Positions 1-7,772 are shown, counted from the stretch's first letter. The stretch: DNA of 64,000 bases from Streptomyces sp. NBC_00523 (GCF_036346615.1 NZ_CP107836.1:4402001-4466000); one strand, 5' to 3'. A program made the numbers and translations. The notes: generated by a model from the letters alone, not told the origin.

Positions 1-163
1 GGGCGGTCCGGCTGTCCCGCGTACCGCCGGAGGCCACCACGGCCGCGATGGTGAGCAGTGCCGTTCCCGACAGCAGGAACAGCGTGACGTACAGGGCGGT
101 GAAGCGGGTGCGGGCGGTGGTGCGGCGCGGGCCCGCGAGCCGTCGGGGAGGACCCCATGTCAT
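1..163 (-). CDS. Probable two-component sensor histidine kinase, N-terminal part (runs off the left edge)
   Basis: Only the first 54 codons are in the window. The ATG at 163 is preceded by a GAGAGGGGAG ribosome-binding sequence. The protein opens with a basic stretch (residues 1-20, many Arg/Pro) followed by a hydrophobic segment at about residues 23-45 (FTALYVTLFLLSGTALLTIA), then turns polar. This 'R-x-R-F-T-x-L-Y' opening directly before the first membrane helix is typical of actinobacterial sensor kinases. It diverges from an ABC exporter operon, a common arrangement for kinases that control drug or peptide exporters. The kinase domain lies outside the window, so the call is an inference from the N-terminus and context; any single-pass membrane protein would also fit. 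Confidence 0.55.
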   Translation of the reverse strand, partial: MTWGPPRRLAGPRRTTARTRFTALYVTLFLLSGTALLTIAAVVASGGTRDSRTA

Positions 164-203
164 CCGCGTGCTCCCCTCTCGCCACGGCCGGTACGGGTCA
201 GGC

Positions 204-219
204 TAGGCGGAGACGCCTA
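204..219. promoter_or_regulatory. Inverted repeat in the divergent sensor kinase/ABC exporter intergenic region
   Basis: TAGGCG (204-209) and CGCCTA (214-219) form a perfect 6-bp inverted repeat with a GAGA spacer, centred between the two divergent genes. It could be an operator, for example for the response regulator of this locus, or overlap a promoter. No known consensus is matched. Confidence 0.35.
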
Positions 220-278
220 ACAGCGGGATGACAGCGGCTGTTCGGCTGCTGTGACGCGGTGCCTCCGAGGGTGTGGCC

Positions 279-1226
279 ATGAGCGATGAGAGTACGAGCG
301 CGACGATCGAGGTCATCGGTCTCCGTAAACGCTTCGGCGCCCGACTGGCCCTGGACGGGATGACGTTCACCGTGCGGCCCGGGCGTGTCACCGGCTTCGT
401 CGGGCCGAACGGCGCGGGCAAGTCCACCACCATGCGTGTCATCCTGGGCCTCGACGCGGCCGAGGACGGGGAGGTCTTGGTCGGCGGGGTGCCGTACCGC
501 ACCCTGCGCCGGCCGCTCCGGCATCTGGGGGCCCTGCTCGACGCCTCCGCGGTGCAGCCGGGCCGCACCGCCCGCAACCACCTGCTGTGGCTGGCCCACT
601 CCCAGGGCCTGCCCGCCCGGCGGGTGGACGAGGTCATCGAACAGGCCGGCCTGGGCGGGGCGGCCCGGCGCAGGGCGGGCGGCTTCTCGCTGGGGATGCG
701 CCAGCGCCTGGGTATCGCGGCGGCGCTCCTCGGCGACCCGCCGGTGCTCGTGCTGGACGAGCCGTTCAACGGCCTCGATCCCGACGGCATCGTATGGATG
801 CGCGGCGTCCTGTCGTCGCTGGCCCGGGACGGCCGCGCCGTTCTGGTCTCCAGCCATCTGATGGGCGAACTGGAGGACACCGCCGATCACTTGGTGGTGA
901 TCGGGCGGGGCCGGGTCCTCGCGGACACCGCCGTCTCCGCGCTGCTCGCCGAGGCGTCCGGCGGCCGGGTCGTCCTGCGCACCTCCGCACCGCAGCGCGC
1001 CGCCGAGGCCCTGCGCGGCGCGGGCGCCACCGTACTCGTCACCGGCCCCGACACCCTCGGCGTCACCGGGCTGGCCGACGAGGCGGTCGTGGCCCTGCTC
1101 GCCCGGACCGGAGTGCCGTTCTCGCAGGTGTCCGCGCACCGGGCGACGCTGGAGGAGGCGTACATGGAGCTCACCCGGGACGCGGTGGAGTACCGGGGCG
1201 TTCCGGCGGGGGAGGGCACGCGATGA
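279..1226 (+). CDS. ABC transporter ATP-binding protein (drug/peptide exporter type)
   Basis: Cytoplasmic ATPase of 315 residues that would energise the two permeases encoded downstream. Walker A GPNGAGKST is at residues 42-50, followed by a degenerate signature FSLGM, Walker B LVLDEP with the D-loop, and the switch histidine in VSSH. Length and the C-terminal extension after the switch region fit the CcmA/BcrA-like exporters of ABC-2 systems. A GTG at 273 is in frame, but GAGG at 267-270 sits 8 bases before the ATG at 279 and only 2 bases before that GTG, so 279 is preferred. The stop is separated from the next start by a short overlap, so the three genes form an operon. Substrate is unknown. 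Confidence 0.9.
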   Translation: MSDESTSATIEVIGLRKRFGARLALDGMTFTVRPGRVTGFVGPNGAGKSTTMRVILGLDAAEDGEVLVGGVPYRTLRRPLRHLGALLDASAVQPGRTARNHLLWLAHSQGLPARRVDEVIEQAGLGGAARRRAGGFSLGMRQRLGIAAALLGDPPVLVLDEPFNGLDPDGIVWMRGVLSSLARDGRAVLVSSHLMGELEDTADHLVVIGRGRVLADTAVSALLAEASGGRVVLRTSAPQRAAEALRGAGATVLVTGPDTLGVTGLADEAVVALLARTGVPFSQVSAHRATLEEAYMELTRDAVEYRGVPAGEGTR

Positions 1227-2728
1227 CCGCCATCCGCACGAGGCACACCGGCTTCCTCGCGACGCTGCACGCCGAGTGGACGAAGTTCCGTACGGTGCGG
1301 GGCTGGGTCCTCACCATGGCCGGGGCGCTCCTGGCGACGATCGTGGTCGGCCTGCTCGGAACGGCCGCCCCGGGCCCCGGCGCCGACGCCTCGTACCCGA
1401 GGGGCCCCGGCGGCGAGGCCGTCAACGACAGCTTCTACTTCGTCCACCGGACGCTCACCGGCGACGGCACTCTCACCGTCCCCCTGCGGTCCCTGGCGGG
1501 TGTGGCCGACACCGGGGCCGGGAAGACGGCTCGCGGCGCCCAGCCCTGGGCCAAGGCGGGGATCATCGTCAAGGAGAGCCTCGCCCAGGGCTCCCCGTAC
1601 GCGGCGCTCATGGCCACCGGCGCCCACGGCATCCGCATGCAGTACGACTACACGCACGACACGGCGGGCCCCGAGGCCCCGCAGCGGTGGCTGCGCCTGG
1701 TCCGCTCCGGTGACCGGCTCACCGGTTACGCCTCCGCCGACGGCTCCCGCTGGACCGAGGTCGGCCGGGCGCGGCTGCCCGGGCTCGCGCGCACCGTGCG
1801 GGCCGGGCTCTTCGCCACGTCACCGCAGGCGAAACAGGACACCGGGGCGGGCGCGGGCTTCAGCCCCGCCGTGGCCACCGGCACCTTCGGCCGGCCCGCC
1901 CTGACCGGTGGCTGGTCGCGGACCCCGTGGCGCGGCACGCAGGTGGGCGGCGACGCGGGTACCTCCGGCAGCTACACGGACACCCTGAAGGGCGGCTTCA
2001 CCCGGACCGGCGAGGGGTTCGCCGTGACCGGGGCCGGGGACATCGCACCGGTCGTCGGCGGACCGGTGATGGGCGTCGGTTTCTCCGTCGAGAACTTCCT
2101 CGTCGGCACCTTCGCCGGGCTGATCGCGGTGATCGTCATGGCCACGGTCTTCATCACCGGCGAGTACCGGCGGGGTCTGCTGCGTACGAGCATGACGGCC
2201 ACACCCCGGCGGGGCCGGGTGCTCGGCGCCAAGGCGCTGGTGGCCGGGGGCGTCGCGGGTGCCGTCGGGCTGGTGGCCGCCGCGATCGCCGTTCCCCTCG
2301 GGGCCCGCGGTGCGCGCGGCAGGGGCTTCCTCGTCCTCCCCGTCACGACGGCGACCGAACTGCGGGTCGTGGCCGGGACCGGCCTGCTCTGCGCGACGGC
2401 CGCCGTGCTCGCTCTCGGCGTCGGCGCGCTGCTGCGGCGCAGCGGTACGGCGGTCGCGCTGGTCGTCGCGTCGCTGGTGCTGCCCTTCCTGCTCGCCGTC
2501 TCCGGAGTGCTGCCCGCGGGCGCCGCGGAGTGGCTGCTGCGGGTGACCCCGGCCGCGGGCTTCGCCGTGCAGCAGACGCTGCCGCGGTACGCGCAGGTGC
2601 TCAGCGTGTACGAGCCGTCGACCGGGTACTTCCCGCTGGCGCCGTGGGCGGGGTTCGCCGTGCTGTGCGGGTACGCGGCGCTCGCGTACGGGCTGGCCGT
2701 GGCGCGGGTGCGCGGGAGGGACGTATGA
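1223..2728 (+). CDS. ABC-2 type permease with large extracytoplasmic beta-sandwich-like insert
   Basis: 501-residue membrane subunit. The start ATG at 1223 overlaps the ATPase stop (ATGA). It begins with the HAEWTKFRTVRGW motif of actinobacterial ABC-2 permeases and one membrane helix (about residues 28-47). Residues about 50-285 form a polar loop, then several helices follow from about 292 (FLVGTFAGLIAVIVM) to the C-terminus, including the conserved GEYRRG motif. The loop alternates hydrophobic and polar residues (AGIIVKES, RWLRLVRSGDRLTGYASADG, WTEVGRARL), which resembles DUF1349/LamG-type beta-sandwich domains. It probably sits outside the membrane and may sense or hold the substrate. Domain identity is my inference; the permease call is firm. 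Confidence 0.85.
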   Translation: MTAIRTRHTGFLATLHAEWTKFRTVRGWVLTMAGALLATIVVGLLGTAAPGPGADASYPRGPGGEAVNDSFYFVHRTLTGDGTLTVPLRSLAGVADTGAGKTARGAQPWAKAGIIVKESLAQGSPYAALMATGAHGIRMQYDYTHDTAGPEAPQRWLRLVRSGDRLTGYASADGSRWTEVGRARLPGLARTVRAGLFATSPQAKQDTGAGAGFSPAVATGTFGRPALTGGWSRTPWRGTQVGGDAGTSGSYTDTLKGGFTRTGEGFAVTGAGDIAPVVGGPVMGVGFSVENFLVGTFAGLIAVIVMATVFITGEYRRGLLRTSMTATPRRGRVLGAKALVAGGVAGAVGLVAAAIAVPLGARGARGRGFLVLPVTTATELRVVAGTGLLCATAAVLALGVGALLRRSGTAVALVVASLVLPFLLAVSGVLPAGAAEWLLRVTPAAGFAVQQTLPRYAQVLSVYEPSTGYFPLAPWAGFAVLCGYAALAYGLAVARVRGRDV

Positions 2729-3498
2729 GCGCCCTGCGCGCGGAGTGGACGAAGCTGCGCACGGCGGGGGACCTGGGGAGGCTGCTCCTGCTCGCCGTCG
2801 CGCTGCCCGCGGCGGTCGGCTGCGGTACGGCCGAGGCAGTGAAGTGCCCGGACACGGGATGCGGCCGGGACGCCGTCAAGCTCGCCCTGACCGGCGTCAC
2901 GGTCGGCCAGGCGGTTGTCACCGTCCTCGCGGTGCTGGCCGTCAGCGGGGAGTACGGGACCGGCATGATCCGTACGACGCTCACGGCGATGCCGGACCGG
3001 ATGACCGTGTTCGCGGCCAAGGCGACGGTCCTCACGGCGGTCGTCCTGGCCTCCGGCACGGTGGCCGTTCTGGCCTCGCTCCTCGGCGGCCGCCTGATCC
3101 TGCCCGGCAGCGGATTCACCGAGGCGCACGGCTACGCCCCGTTGTCCCTGGCCGACGGCCCGACCCTGCGCGCGGCCGCGGGCTCGGTGCTCTACCTCGC
3201 CCTCGTCGCCCTGCTCGGTCTCGGCGTGGCGACGGCGGTACGGGATGCGGCGACCGCCATCGGGATCGTGCTCGGGCTGCTCTACGTCTTCCCGGTCGTG
3301 ATCGGGGTGGTCCAGGACCCGGAGTGGCAGCGCCACCTCCAGCAGGTCTCGCCCATGACCGCCGGGCTCGCCGTGCAGGCCACGGTCCATGTGCGCGAGC
3401 TGCCCATCGGGCCCTGGGCCGGCTTGGGCGTGCTCGCGGCGTGGGCGGCCGCCGCCCTGCTGGTGGGAGGACTGCTGCTGCGCGGGCGCGACGCGTAG
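2725..3498 (+). CDS. ABC-2 type transporter permease
   Basis: 257-residue integral membrane protein, third gene of the exporter operon. Its start ATG at 2725 overlaps the previous stop (ATGA). It shares the opening LRAEWTKLRT and the motif GEYGTGMIRTTLTAMP with the larger permease, but has no extracytoplasmic insert. About six hydrophobic segments can be seen, including residues near 17-32, 60-75, 100-117, 150-168, 175-195 and 228-250. The two permeases probably form a heterodimer with two copies of the ATPase. What it exports cannot be read from sequence. Confidence 0.85.
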   Translation: MSALRAEWTKLRTAGDLGRLLLLAVALPAAVGCGTAEAVKCPDTGCGRDAVKLALTGVTVGQAVVTVLAVLAVSGEYGTGMIRTTLTAMPDRMTVFAAKATVLTAVVLASGTVAVLASLLGGRLILPGSGFTEAHGYAPLSLADGPTLRAAAGSVLYLALVALLGLGVATAVRDAATAIGIVLGLLYVFPVVIGVVQDPEWQRHLQQVSPMTAGLAVQATVHVRELPIGPWAGLGVLAAWAAAALLVGGLLLRGRDA

Positions 3499-3530
3499 CG
3501 GGCCGAGGCACGTGTGGCAAAGTGCCCCTT

Positions 3531-3983
3531 ATGTGCCATTACTGCGGCTGCCGTGAGATCCCCCTGATCAAGGAGTTCATCGCGGAGCACGAGTCCGTCA
3601 CGGACACGGCGGGCGCGGCCCTGCGTGCGCTGGACGACGGGGACCGGGCCCTCGTCCCGGACCTGGTGGCCCGCATGGAGCGGGAGCTCGTGGCGCACTG
3701 GCAGGGCGAGGAGCAGGGCCTCTTCGCGGTGATGAGCGCGGACCCGGAGTACGCGGGGTACATCGACGCGCTCGTACGCGAACACCGCGAACTCGGCGCG
3801 TTCCTCCGGGGGATCGACCTGAGCAGTGCCGAGGACATCGCCCGGCTGCGCGAGGCGGTGGCCGAGCTGCACCACCACATCGCCAAGGAGGAGGACGGCC
3901 TGTTCCCGGCGTCGCTCACGGCGTTGACGGGGGAGGAGTGGGACCGGGCTATGGGGGCTTGGCGGGCGGTGCATCCGGGGTAG
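3531..3983 (+). CDS. Hemerythrin HHE cation-binding domain protein
   Basis: 150-residue soluble protein predicted to bind a di-iron centre on a four-helix bundle. Metal-ligand type motifs are visible in order: AEHESVTD, AHWQGEEQGLF, REHRELG and HHHIAKEEDGLF. It has an extra N-terminal CHYCGCR cysteine cluster that could bind a metal. Roles in the family include oxygen or nitric-oxide sensing and iron handling; none is proven here. CAAAGT at 3518-3523 lies 7 bases before the ATG and there is no Shine-Dalgarno sequence, so it is probably leaderless. Stands alone, 32 bases after the ABC operon. Confidence 0.8.
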   Translation: MCHYCGCREIPLIKEFIAEHESVTDTAGAALRALDDGDRALVPDLVARMERELVAHWQGEEQGLFAVMSADPEYAGYIDALVREHRELGAFLRGIDLSSAEDIARLREAVAELHHHIAKEEDGLFPASLTALTGEEWDRAMGAWRAVHPG

Positions 3984-4025
3984 GGCCGTAGCCTGCGGGT
4001 GAGGGGTGTGCCTACGGGGCGGACC

Positions 4026-4040
4026 TAGGATGACCGCATG
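4026..4040 (+). promoter_or_regulatory. Consensus -10 element (TAGGAT) for a leaderless start
   Basis: TAGGAT at 4026-4031 matches the streptomycete -10 consensus and ends 6 bases before an ATG at 4038. That ATG opens a frame of only 22 codons that is out of phase with the penicillin-binding-protein remnant downstream. It looks like a promoter kept from the original gene. Confidence 0.4.
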
Positions 4041-4051
4041 CCTACGACTAA

Positions 4052-4630
4052 GCGCCACTGGCATTCGGGCGCAATGAGCTGGAATCGGCGTACGACGACG
4101 TCCTGAACCCCGGCGCGTCCTCCCCCGGCAGCCGGCCGGGCAACGTGGTGACGGCCATTTCGCCTGCCGTCCAGCGCGCCGCCATGGACGCGCTGGACGG
4201 CAGGGAGGGTGCCGCGGTCGCTGTGGACGTGCGGACCGGGCACATCCGTGCACTGGCCAGCACTCCGTCGTACGACCCGGCCACTTTCAGCGGCAATACG
4301 ATGGAAGACGGCCGCAGCTGGGACGAACTGGTCGGCGACAGGCACAAGCCGTTGTTGAACCGGACCAGGAAGGAATCGATGCCGCCGGGTGAGACCTTTC
4401 ATCTCGTCGTCGCGGCAGCGGCTCTGGAGAAGGGGTTCTACTCCTCGGTGGACGAGGCGACGGACACCCCGGCGTCCTACACCCCTCCCGGCAGCAGCAA
4501 GGCGCTGACCGGTGACCCCGCCCATTGCGGGAACGCCTCCATCCGCACTGCGCTGCACCATGCGTGCGGGAACGTCTTCGCGCGGTTGGCGGTCGACGTG
4601 GGGGAGGTGGCCGCCGCCGCGTTGCGGTGA
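4052..4630 (+). pseudogene. Decayed penicillin-binding protein (D,D-transpeptidase) fragment
   Basis: The frame is open from about 4052 and encodes a transpeptidase-domain fragment of PbpA/FtsI type: FGRNELESAYDD, then GNVVTAISPAVQRAA, AVAVDVRTGHIRALASTPSYDP and the segment around NRTRKESMPPGETFHLVVAAAALEKG. The catalytic SxxK tetrad, usually in PPGSTFK, reads ETFH, so both the nucleophilic serine and the lysine are lost. The fragment ends after CGNVFARLAVD, before the KTG box, with a stop at 4630. There is no N-terminal membrane helix, and the plausible upstream ATG (4038) is out of frame. A GTG at 4145 could start a 161-residue product, but it would lack catalysis. I treat it as a relic. 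Confidence 0.7.
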
Positions 4631-4670
4631 CTGGCAGGACCCACCGCAAACCCTCAGGTCACCGGGCCGC

Positions 4671-5021
4671 TCAGCAGGGCGACCCGCAGTCCGAGACCGC
4701 CTGCGGCCCCGCCAGGACGTCGAGGCCGTAGCCGAGGGCGGCGAGTGCTGCGACGGCCGCCGTGAGTCCGAGCGCGGTGCGCCACCGCCCTCGCACGGCG
4801 GCGAAGGCGGCCAGGGCCGTCAGCGTGCCGCCGATCAGGAGCAGGGGGAGACCCAGCAGGAGTACGTCGGTGTTGCGCTCGCCCTCGAAGGCGCCGAAGA
4901 GGCCCCTCCGGCCGTACGGGAGCCAGGCCGCGAGGCCCGCGAGGGCGCCGAGGGCCGCCGTGAGGAGCCCTGCGGTGCCGGTGAGGGCTTCGCGTCGGGG
5001 GGTCGTGTGCGCGGATTCCAT
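4671..5021 (-). CDS. Small hypothetical membrane protein
   Basis: 116 residues, ATG at 5021. Three hydrophobic stretches are visible at about residues 13-34 (LTGTAGLLTAALGALAGLAAW), 52-76 (VLLLGLPLLLIGGTLTALA) and 82-104. A short polar linker with Arg-Arg and Glu lies between the first two. The C-terminus ends in two cysteines (DCGSPC). It follows the HTH/zinc-ribbon gene on the same strand by 41 bases. No family is recognised, so no function is proposed. Same-strand placement and codon bias support it as a real gene. Confidence 0.55.
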   Translation of the reverse strand: MESAHTTPRREALTGTAGLLTAALGALAGLAAWLPYGRRGLFGAFEGERNTDVLLLGLPLLLIGGTLTALAAFAAVRGRWRTALGLTAAVAALAALGYGLDVLAGPQAVSDCGSPC

Positions 5022-5062
5022 GTACGAGGAGACGCCCGTCCGGGGCCGGCGGTTTCGGCCGG

Positions 5063-5821
5063 TCAGGCGGCTCTGTACGGTTCCGCCTCGCGGCAGTCCC
5101 GGCAGTGGCCCGGTTCCGGGGCTCGGAAGACGCGGTCGCAGCGGTCGCAGTCCTGGAGGGGGATGGCCGACGTCGGTGCATTGGGGAGTGGGGGTGGCAG
5201 GAGGGCGGTGAGGCGGTTGTGTACGAAGCCTGCCGGGTGCCGGATGATCGGGGGGAGGTCGCTCGTCAGGGCGTGCCGGACCGTGGAGGGGTGTACGTCG
5301 CGGGCGAGCCAGGTCGCGACTGCGGGGGCCAGTTCGCTGATCGCCTGTGCGGACAGGGTGAGTTGGGGCGCGTGGCGGCGGAGGCCCGTGAGGAGGGTGG
5401 CCGCCTCGGGGTGCGGTTCGGGGGCCGGGGGTGCCGCCGGGGCGGCGGGTTCCTGCTGCTCGGGGGTCGCGTGCGGCTGGTTGTACGACGTCGTACGGGT
5501 GACCACCCGGCCGTCCGGCAGGCGTACGCGGTCCCGGTGCAGGTATCCGGCCGCCTCCAACTCCCGTAGCGCAGCGGCAATTCGGGCCTCGCTCTCCGGG
5601 AAGCGGGCCGCGAGGAGCTTGATGCCGATCCTGGCGCCCGTGGGCAGCGACTGGATGTGCGCGGCGAGCCCGATCGCGAGCAGCGAGAGCTGCGCGTGCT
5701 GGGCGAGGTGGTTGCCGATCACCGTGAAGCCGGTGGTGTGGCGGACGTTGGCGTGCTGGACGCCTGCGGCGGGTGAGCCGGAGGGGGCGCGAGGGGGCGC
5801 GATAACCTGCGAGGTAGCCAT
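5063..5821 (-). CDS. Helix-turn-helix protein with C-terminal four-cysteine zinc ribbon
   Basis: 252-residue DNA-binding protein of a type found beside WhiJ-like loci in Streptomyces. Residues about 28-90 hold a winged-helix region (GARIGIKLLAARFPESEARIAA then AALRELEAAGYLHR, and a beta-hairpin wing RVRLPDGRVVTRTT). A proline- and alanine-rich linker at about 115-140 leads to a second helical region. The C-terminus carries Cys225, Cys228, Cys240 and Cys243, a CxxC-x11-CxxC ribbon. The arrangement suggests a sequence-specific regulator; its targets are unknown. A 16-bp perfect palindrome lies 140 bases upstream of the start. Confidence 0.75.
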   Translation of the reverse strand: MATSQVIAPPRAPSGSPAAGVQHANVRHTTGFTVIGNHLAQHAQLSLLAIGLAAHIQSLPTGARIGIKLLAARFPESEARIAAALRELEAAGYLHRDRVRLPDGRVVTRTTSYNQPHATPEQQEPAAPAAPPAPEPHPEAATLLTGLRRHAPQLTLSAQAISELAPAVATWLARDVHPSTVRHALTSDLPPIIRHPAGFVHNRLTALLPPPLPNAPTSAIPLQDCDRCDRVFRAPEPGHCRDCREAEPYRAA

Positions 5822-6091
5822 CAGGAAGCCTGTGCTCTTCCGTGTTGGTCAGGCCCTCGGTGGAGATTCCCGTCTCGCCGGGGGCCGTCACGTTCTGTGG
5901 TGTTGTCGCGGCGAGCATATGCCAGCGAACCCGGCCCGAATCCAGCCCAGTTGCCCGAGTTCACTCGCGCGAGTGATGCAGGTCAAGACGGGGTGGGGTG
6001 GGTTTTGGTCTGGTTCTTTCCCAGGTTCTTTAAAAGCCTTTTTGCGTCGCGAAGGACCGCGACCCGGTGCTCCGGGACGCGGTCGGGGGCG
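5822..6091. other. Intergenic region between HTH/zinc-ribbon gene and HATPase gene
   Basis: 270 bases without a convincing gene. It holds the palindrome at 5961-5976, an unusually T-rich stretch around 6017-6043 (TTCTTT, CCTTTTTGCG) and a small hairpin GTCGCG (6046-6051)/CGCGAC (6058-6063). It should contain the promoter for the gene ending at 5063, but no confident -35/-10 pair is seen. Confidence 0.4.
5961..5976. promoter_or_regulatory. 16-bp perfect palindrome, possible operator
   Basis: TCACTCGC at 5961-5968 is followed directly by GCGAGTGA at 5969-5976. Perfect dyads of this length without a loop usually mark dimeric regulator sites rather than terminators. It lies upstream of the HTH/zinc-ribbon gene and could be its autoregulatory site. 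The half-sites face outward relative to a BldD box. Confidence 0.4.
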
Positions 6092-6517
6092 TCACGGTAC
6101 GAGGTCGAGCTCGGCCCACACCGTCTTCCGGGGCACCGGCCCCTCCTCGACGCCCCAGCGGTCCGCCAGCGCCGCCACGATGAGCAGGCCGCGCCCGCTC
6201 TCCGCGCACGGGCCGGGGGTGTCCGGCACGGGCAGGCGGTCACTCCGGGTGTCCGTCAGCTCGATCCGCAGCCGTGACGCTTCGTCCACGGTGAGGCTCA
6301 GCCGGAAGTCCCGGCCCTGCACCCGCCCGTGCGTGGCCGCGTTCGCGGCCAGTTCGGCCACGATGTGCGCGGCCGCCTCGGTGGGGAGCCCCCAGTCGCC
6401 CAAATGCGCCGTCGTGAGCAGCCGGGCGAGCCGTGCGCCCCGGCGCGTGGGGGAGAGCAGAACGGCGAACTGCCGGGCGGGAGTGGACGTTTCGGTTCGG
6501 GTGATTTCTCGATTCAC
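6092..6517 (-). CDS. ATP-binding (HATPase_c) anti-sigma-factor-like protein
   Basis: 141-residue single-domain GHKL ATPase related to the serine kinases of the SpoIIAB/RsbW family. The N-box reads ELAANAATHG and the G-box ESGRGLLIVAALAD; an intermediate IELTDTR motif completes the pocket. Such stand-alone proteins are encoded next to XRE/DUF397 pairs at the abaA and whiJ loci of Streptomyces, where they influence development and antibiotic production. Here it is divergent from exactly such a pair. It may phosphorylate or sequester an unknown partner. Start ATG at 6517; the intergenic space to the divergent XRE gene is 160 bases. Confidence 0.8.
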   Translation of the reverse strand: MNREITRTETSTPARQFAVLLSPTRRGARLARLLTTAHLGDWGLPTEAAAHIVAELAANAATHGRVQGRDFRLSLTVDEASRLRIELTDTRSDRLPVPDTPGPCAESGRGLLIVAALADRWGVEEGPVPRKTVWAELDLVP

Positions 6518-6677
6518 GTCACTCAGGGTGGTCGCGCGCCCCTACCGTGAACAGTGACTCGGCGCTTACGTACGGTCATTGTCCCGAGCTTGTCCAGCGT
6601 TGTCCCCGCTGTACGGGGTGACGCCCGGGGGACGTACACGGTTGAGGAACGACGGCACGCGTGAAAGCGGGGCACGG

Positions 6678-7559
6678 ATGAGTGTGGACGAGATCGGTGC
6701 GGACTGGCAGCCCGACGCGGGGGCGGACGAACCCGGCTGGGACGTGGACCCCGACGACGAGTCGGGCGTCGCGGTGGTCGCCGCCGTGGGCCGCCAGATC
6801 AGGGCCTGGCGCGAGGCGGCGGGGCTGACGGCGGCGGAGTTCGGTACGCGGCTGGGGTATGGCGAGAACCTGATCTACAAGGTGGAGGGGGGCCGCCGGA
6901 TTCCCCGGCCCGAGCTGCTGGACATGGCGGATGAGGTGTGCGGGGCGGGCGGGAAGATCGCCGCGATGAAGAAGGACCTCGCGGAGGTCCGGTACCCGAA
7001 GAAGGTCCGGGACCTGGCGAAGCTGGAGGCGAAGGCCGTCGAGTTGTCGGCGTACGGAAGCCACAACCTGCACGGCCTTTTGCAGACGGAGGAGTACGCC
7101 CGGGCCCTCATCGGTACGAGGCGTCCCGTTCTCTCGCCGGACGACCTGGAGCGAGCTGTAGCCGCACGCGTGGCCCGGCAGTCCATCTTCGAGCGCGTGC
7201 CGGTGCCTGAACTCAGCTTTGTCCAGGAGGAGTCTTCGCTGCTCCGTCCGGTCGGCGGCAGGGAGGTGTGGCATCGGCAGCTCGACAACCTGCTGCGCCT
7301 GGGCGAGTTGCCCTTCGTTGACATCCAGGTGATGCCGACCGCCCGGTGGGACCACCCCGGAACGGGCGGACGCATCCAAGTGCTGAAGTTCGCCGACGGA
7401 TCGGCCGTTGGCCGTGCGGACGATGAGTTCGCTGGCAGGCCCATTGTTCACCCCAAGCAGCTTCGTATCCTTGAGCTAGGGTTCGGCATCATCCGGGCTC
7501 GCGCTCTAACTCCGGAGGAGTCCATGGCTTTCATCAAGCAAGTACGGGGAGAAACATGA
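6678..7559 (+). CDS. XRE-family regulator with DUF5753-like C-terminal domain (WhiJ-type)
   Basis: 293-residue regulator. The first 30 residues are acidic, then residues about 36-90 form an XRE helix-turn-helix (VGRQIRAWREAAGLTAAEFG, LGYGENLIYKVEGGRRIP). The remainder (about 110-285) has the DUF5753 pattern: LHGLLQTEEYARAL, RQSIF, QEESSLLRPVGG, HRQLDNLLRL and VMPTARWDHPG. WhiJ-like proteins of this architecture act with a partner DUF397 protein, which here overlaps by four bases. Frame is open upstream to 6579, but ATG 6678 starts the conserved part; its Shine-Dalgarno is weak. Likely a development or secondary-metabolism switch, by family. Confidence 0.85.
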   Translation: MSVDEIGADWQPDAGADEPGWDVDPDDESGVAVVAAVGRQIRAWREAAGLTAAEFGTRLGYGENLIYKVEGGRRIPRPELLDMADEVCGAGGKIAAMKKDLAEVRYPKKVRDLAKLEAKAVELSAYGSHNLHGLLQTEEYARALIGTRRPVLSPDDLERAVAARVARQSIFERVPVPELSFVQEESSLLRPVGGREVWHRQLDNLLRLGELPFVDIQVMPTARWDHPGTGGRIQVLKFADGSAVGRADDEFAGRPIVHPKQLRILELGFGIIRARALTPEESMAFIKQVRGET

Positions 7560-7765
7560 CCCACAGGCCGACTGCCGGGGAAGCCTCTGAGCTGCGGTGG
7601 TTCAAGAGCAGCTACAGCGACAGCAGCAACCCAAATGACTGCGTCGAGGTCGCTGCGGCTCCGGGGGCTGTGCACGTCCGCGACTCGAAGGACTTGTCCG
7701 TGCCGGAGCTCGCCTTCGGCGAGACCGCGTGGGCGGGGTTCGTTTCGTACGCTGCTGACTCCTAG
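7556..7765 (+). CDS. DUF397 domain protein
   Basis: 69-residue small acidic protein with the DUF397 signature: RWFKSSYSDSSNPNDCVEVA, then VHVRDSKD and the terminal WAGFV. Its ATG overlaps the stop of the XRE gene (ATGA), so the two are translationally coupled. In the whiJ/abaA type loci these small proteins are thought to antagonise or ligand the XRE partner. Full length for the family. Confidence 0.9.
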   Translation: MTHRPTAGEASELRWFKSSYSDSSNPNDCVEVAAAPGAVHVRDSKDLSVPELAFGETAWAGFVSYAADS

Positions 7766-7772
7766 GGAGTCG

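Noticed and set aside
5961..5976. BldD binding site
   Set aside because: BldD sites have AGTGA followed by TCAC half-sites facing inward. Here TCACT comes first and AGTGA second.
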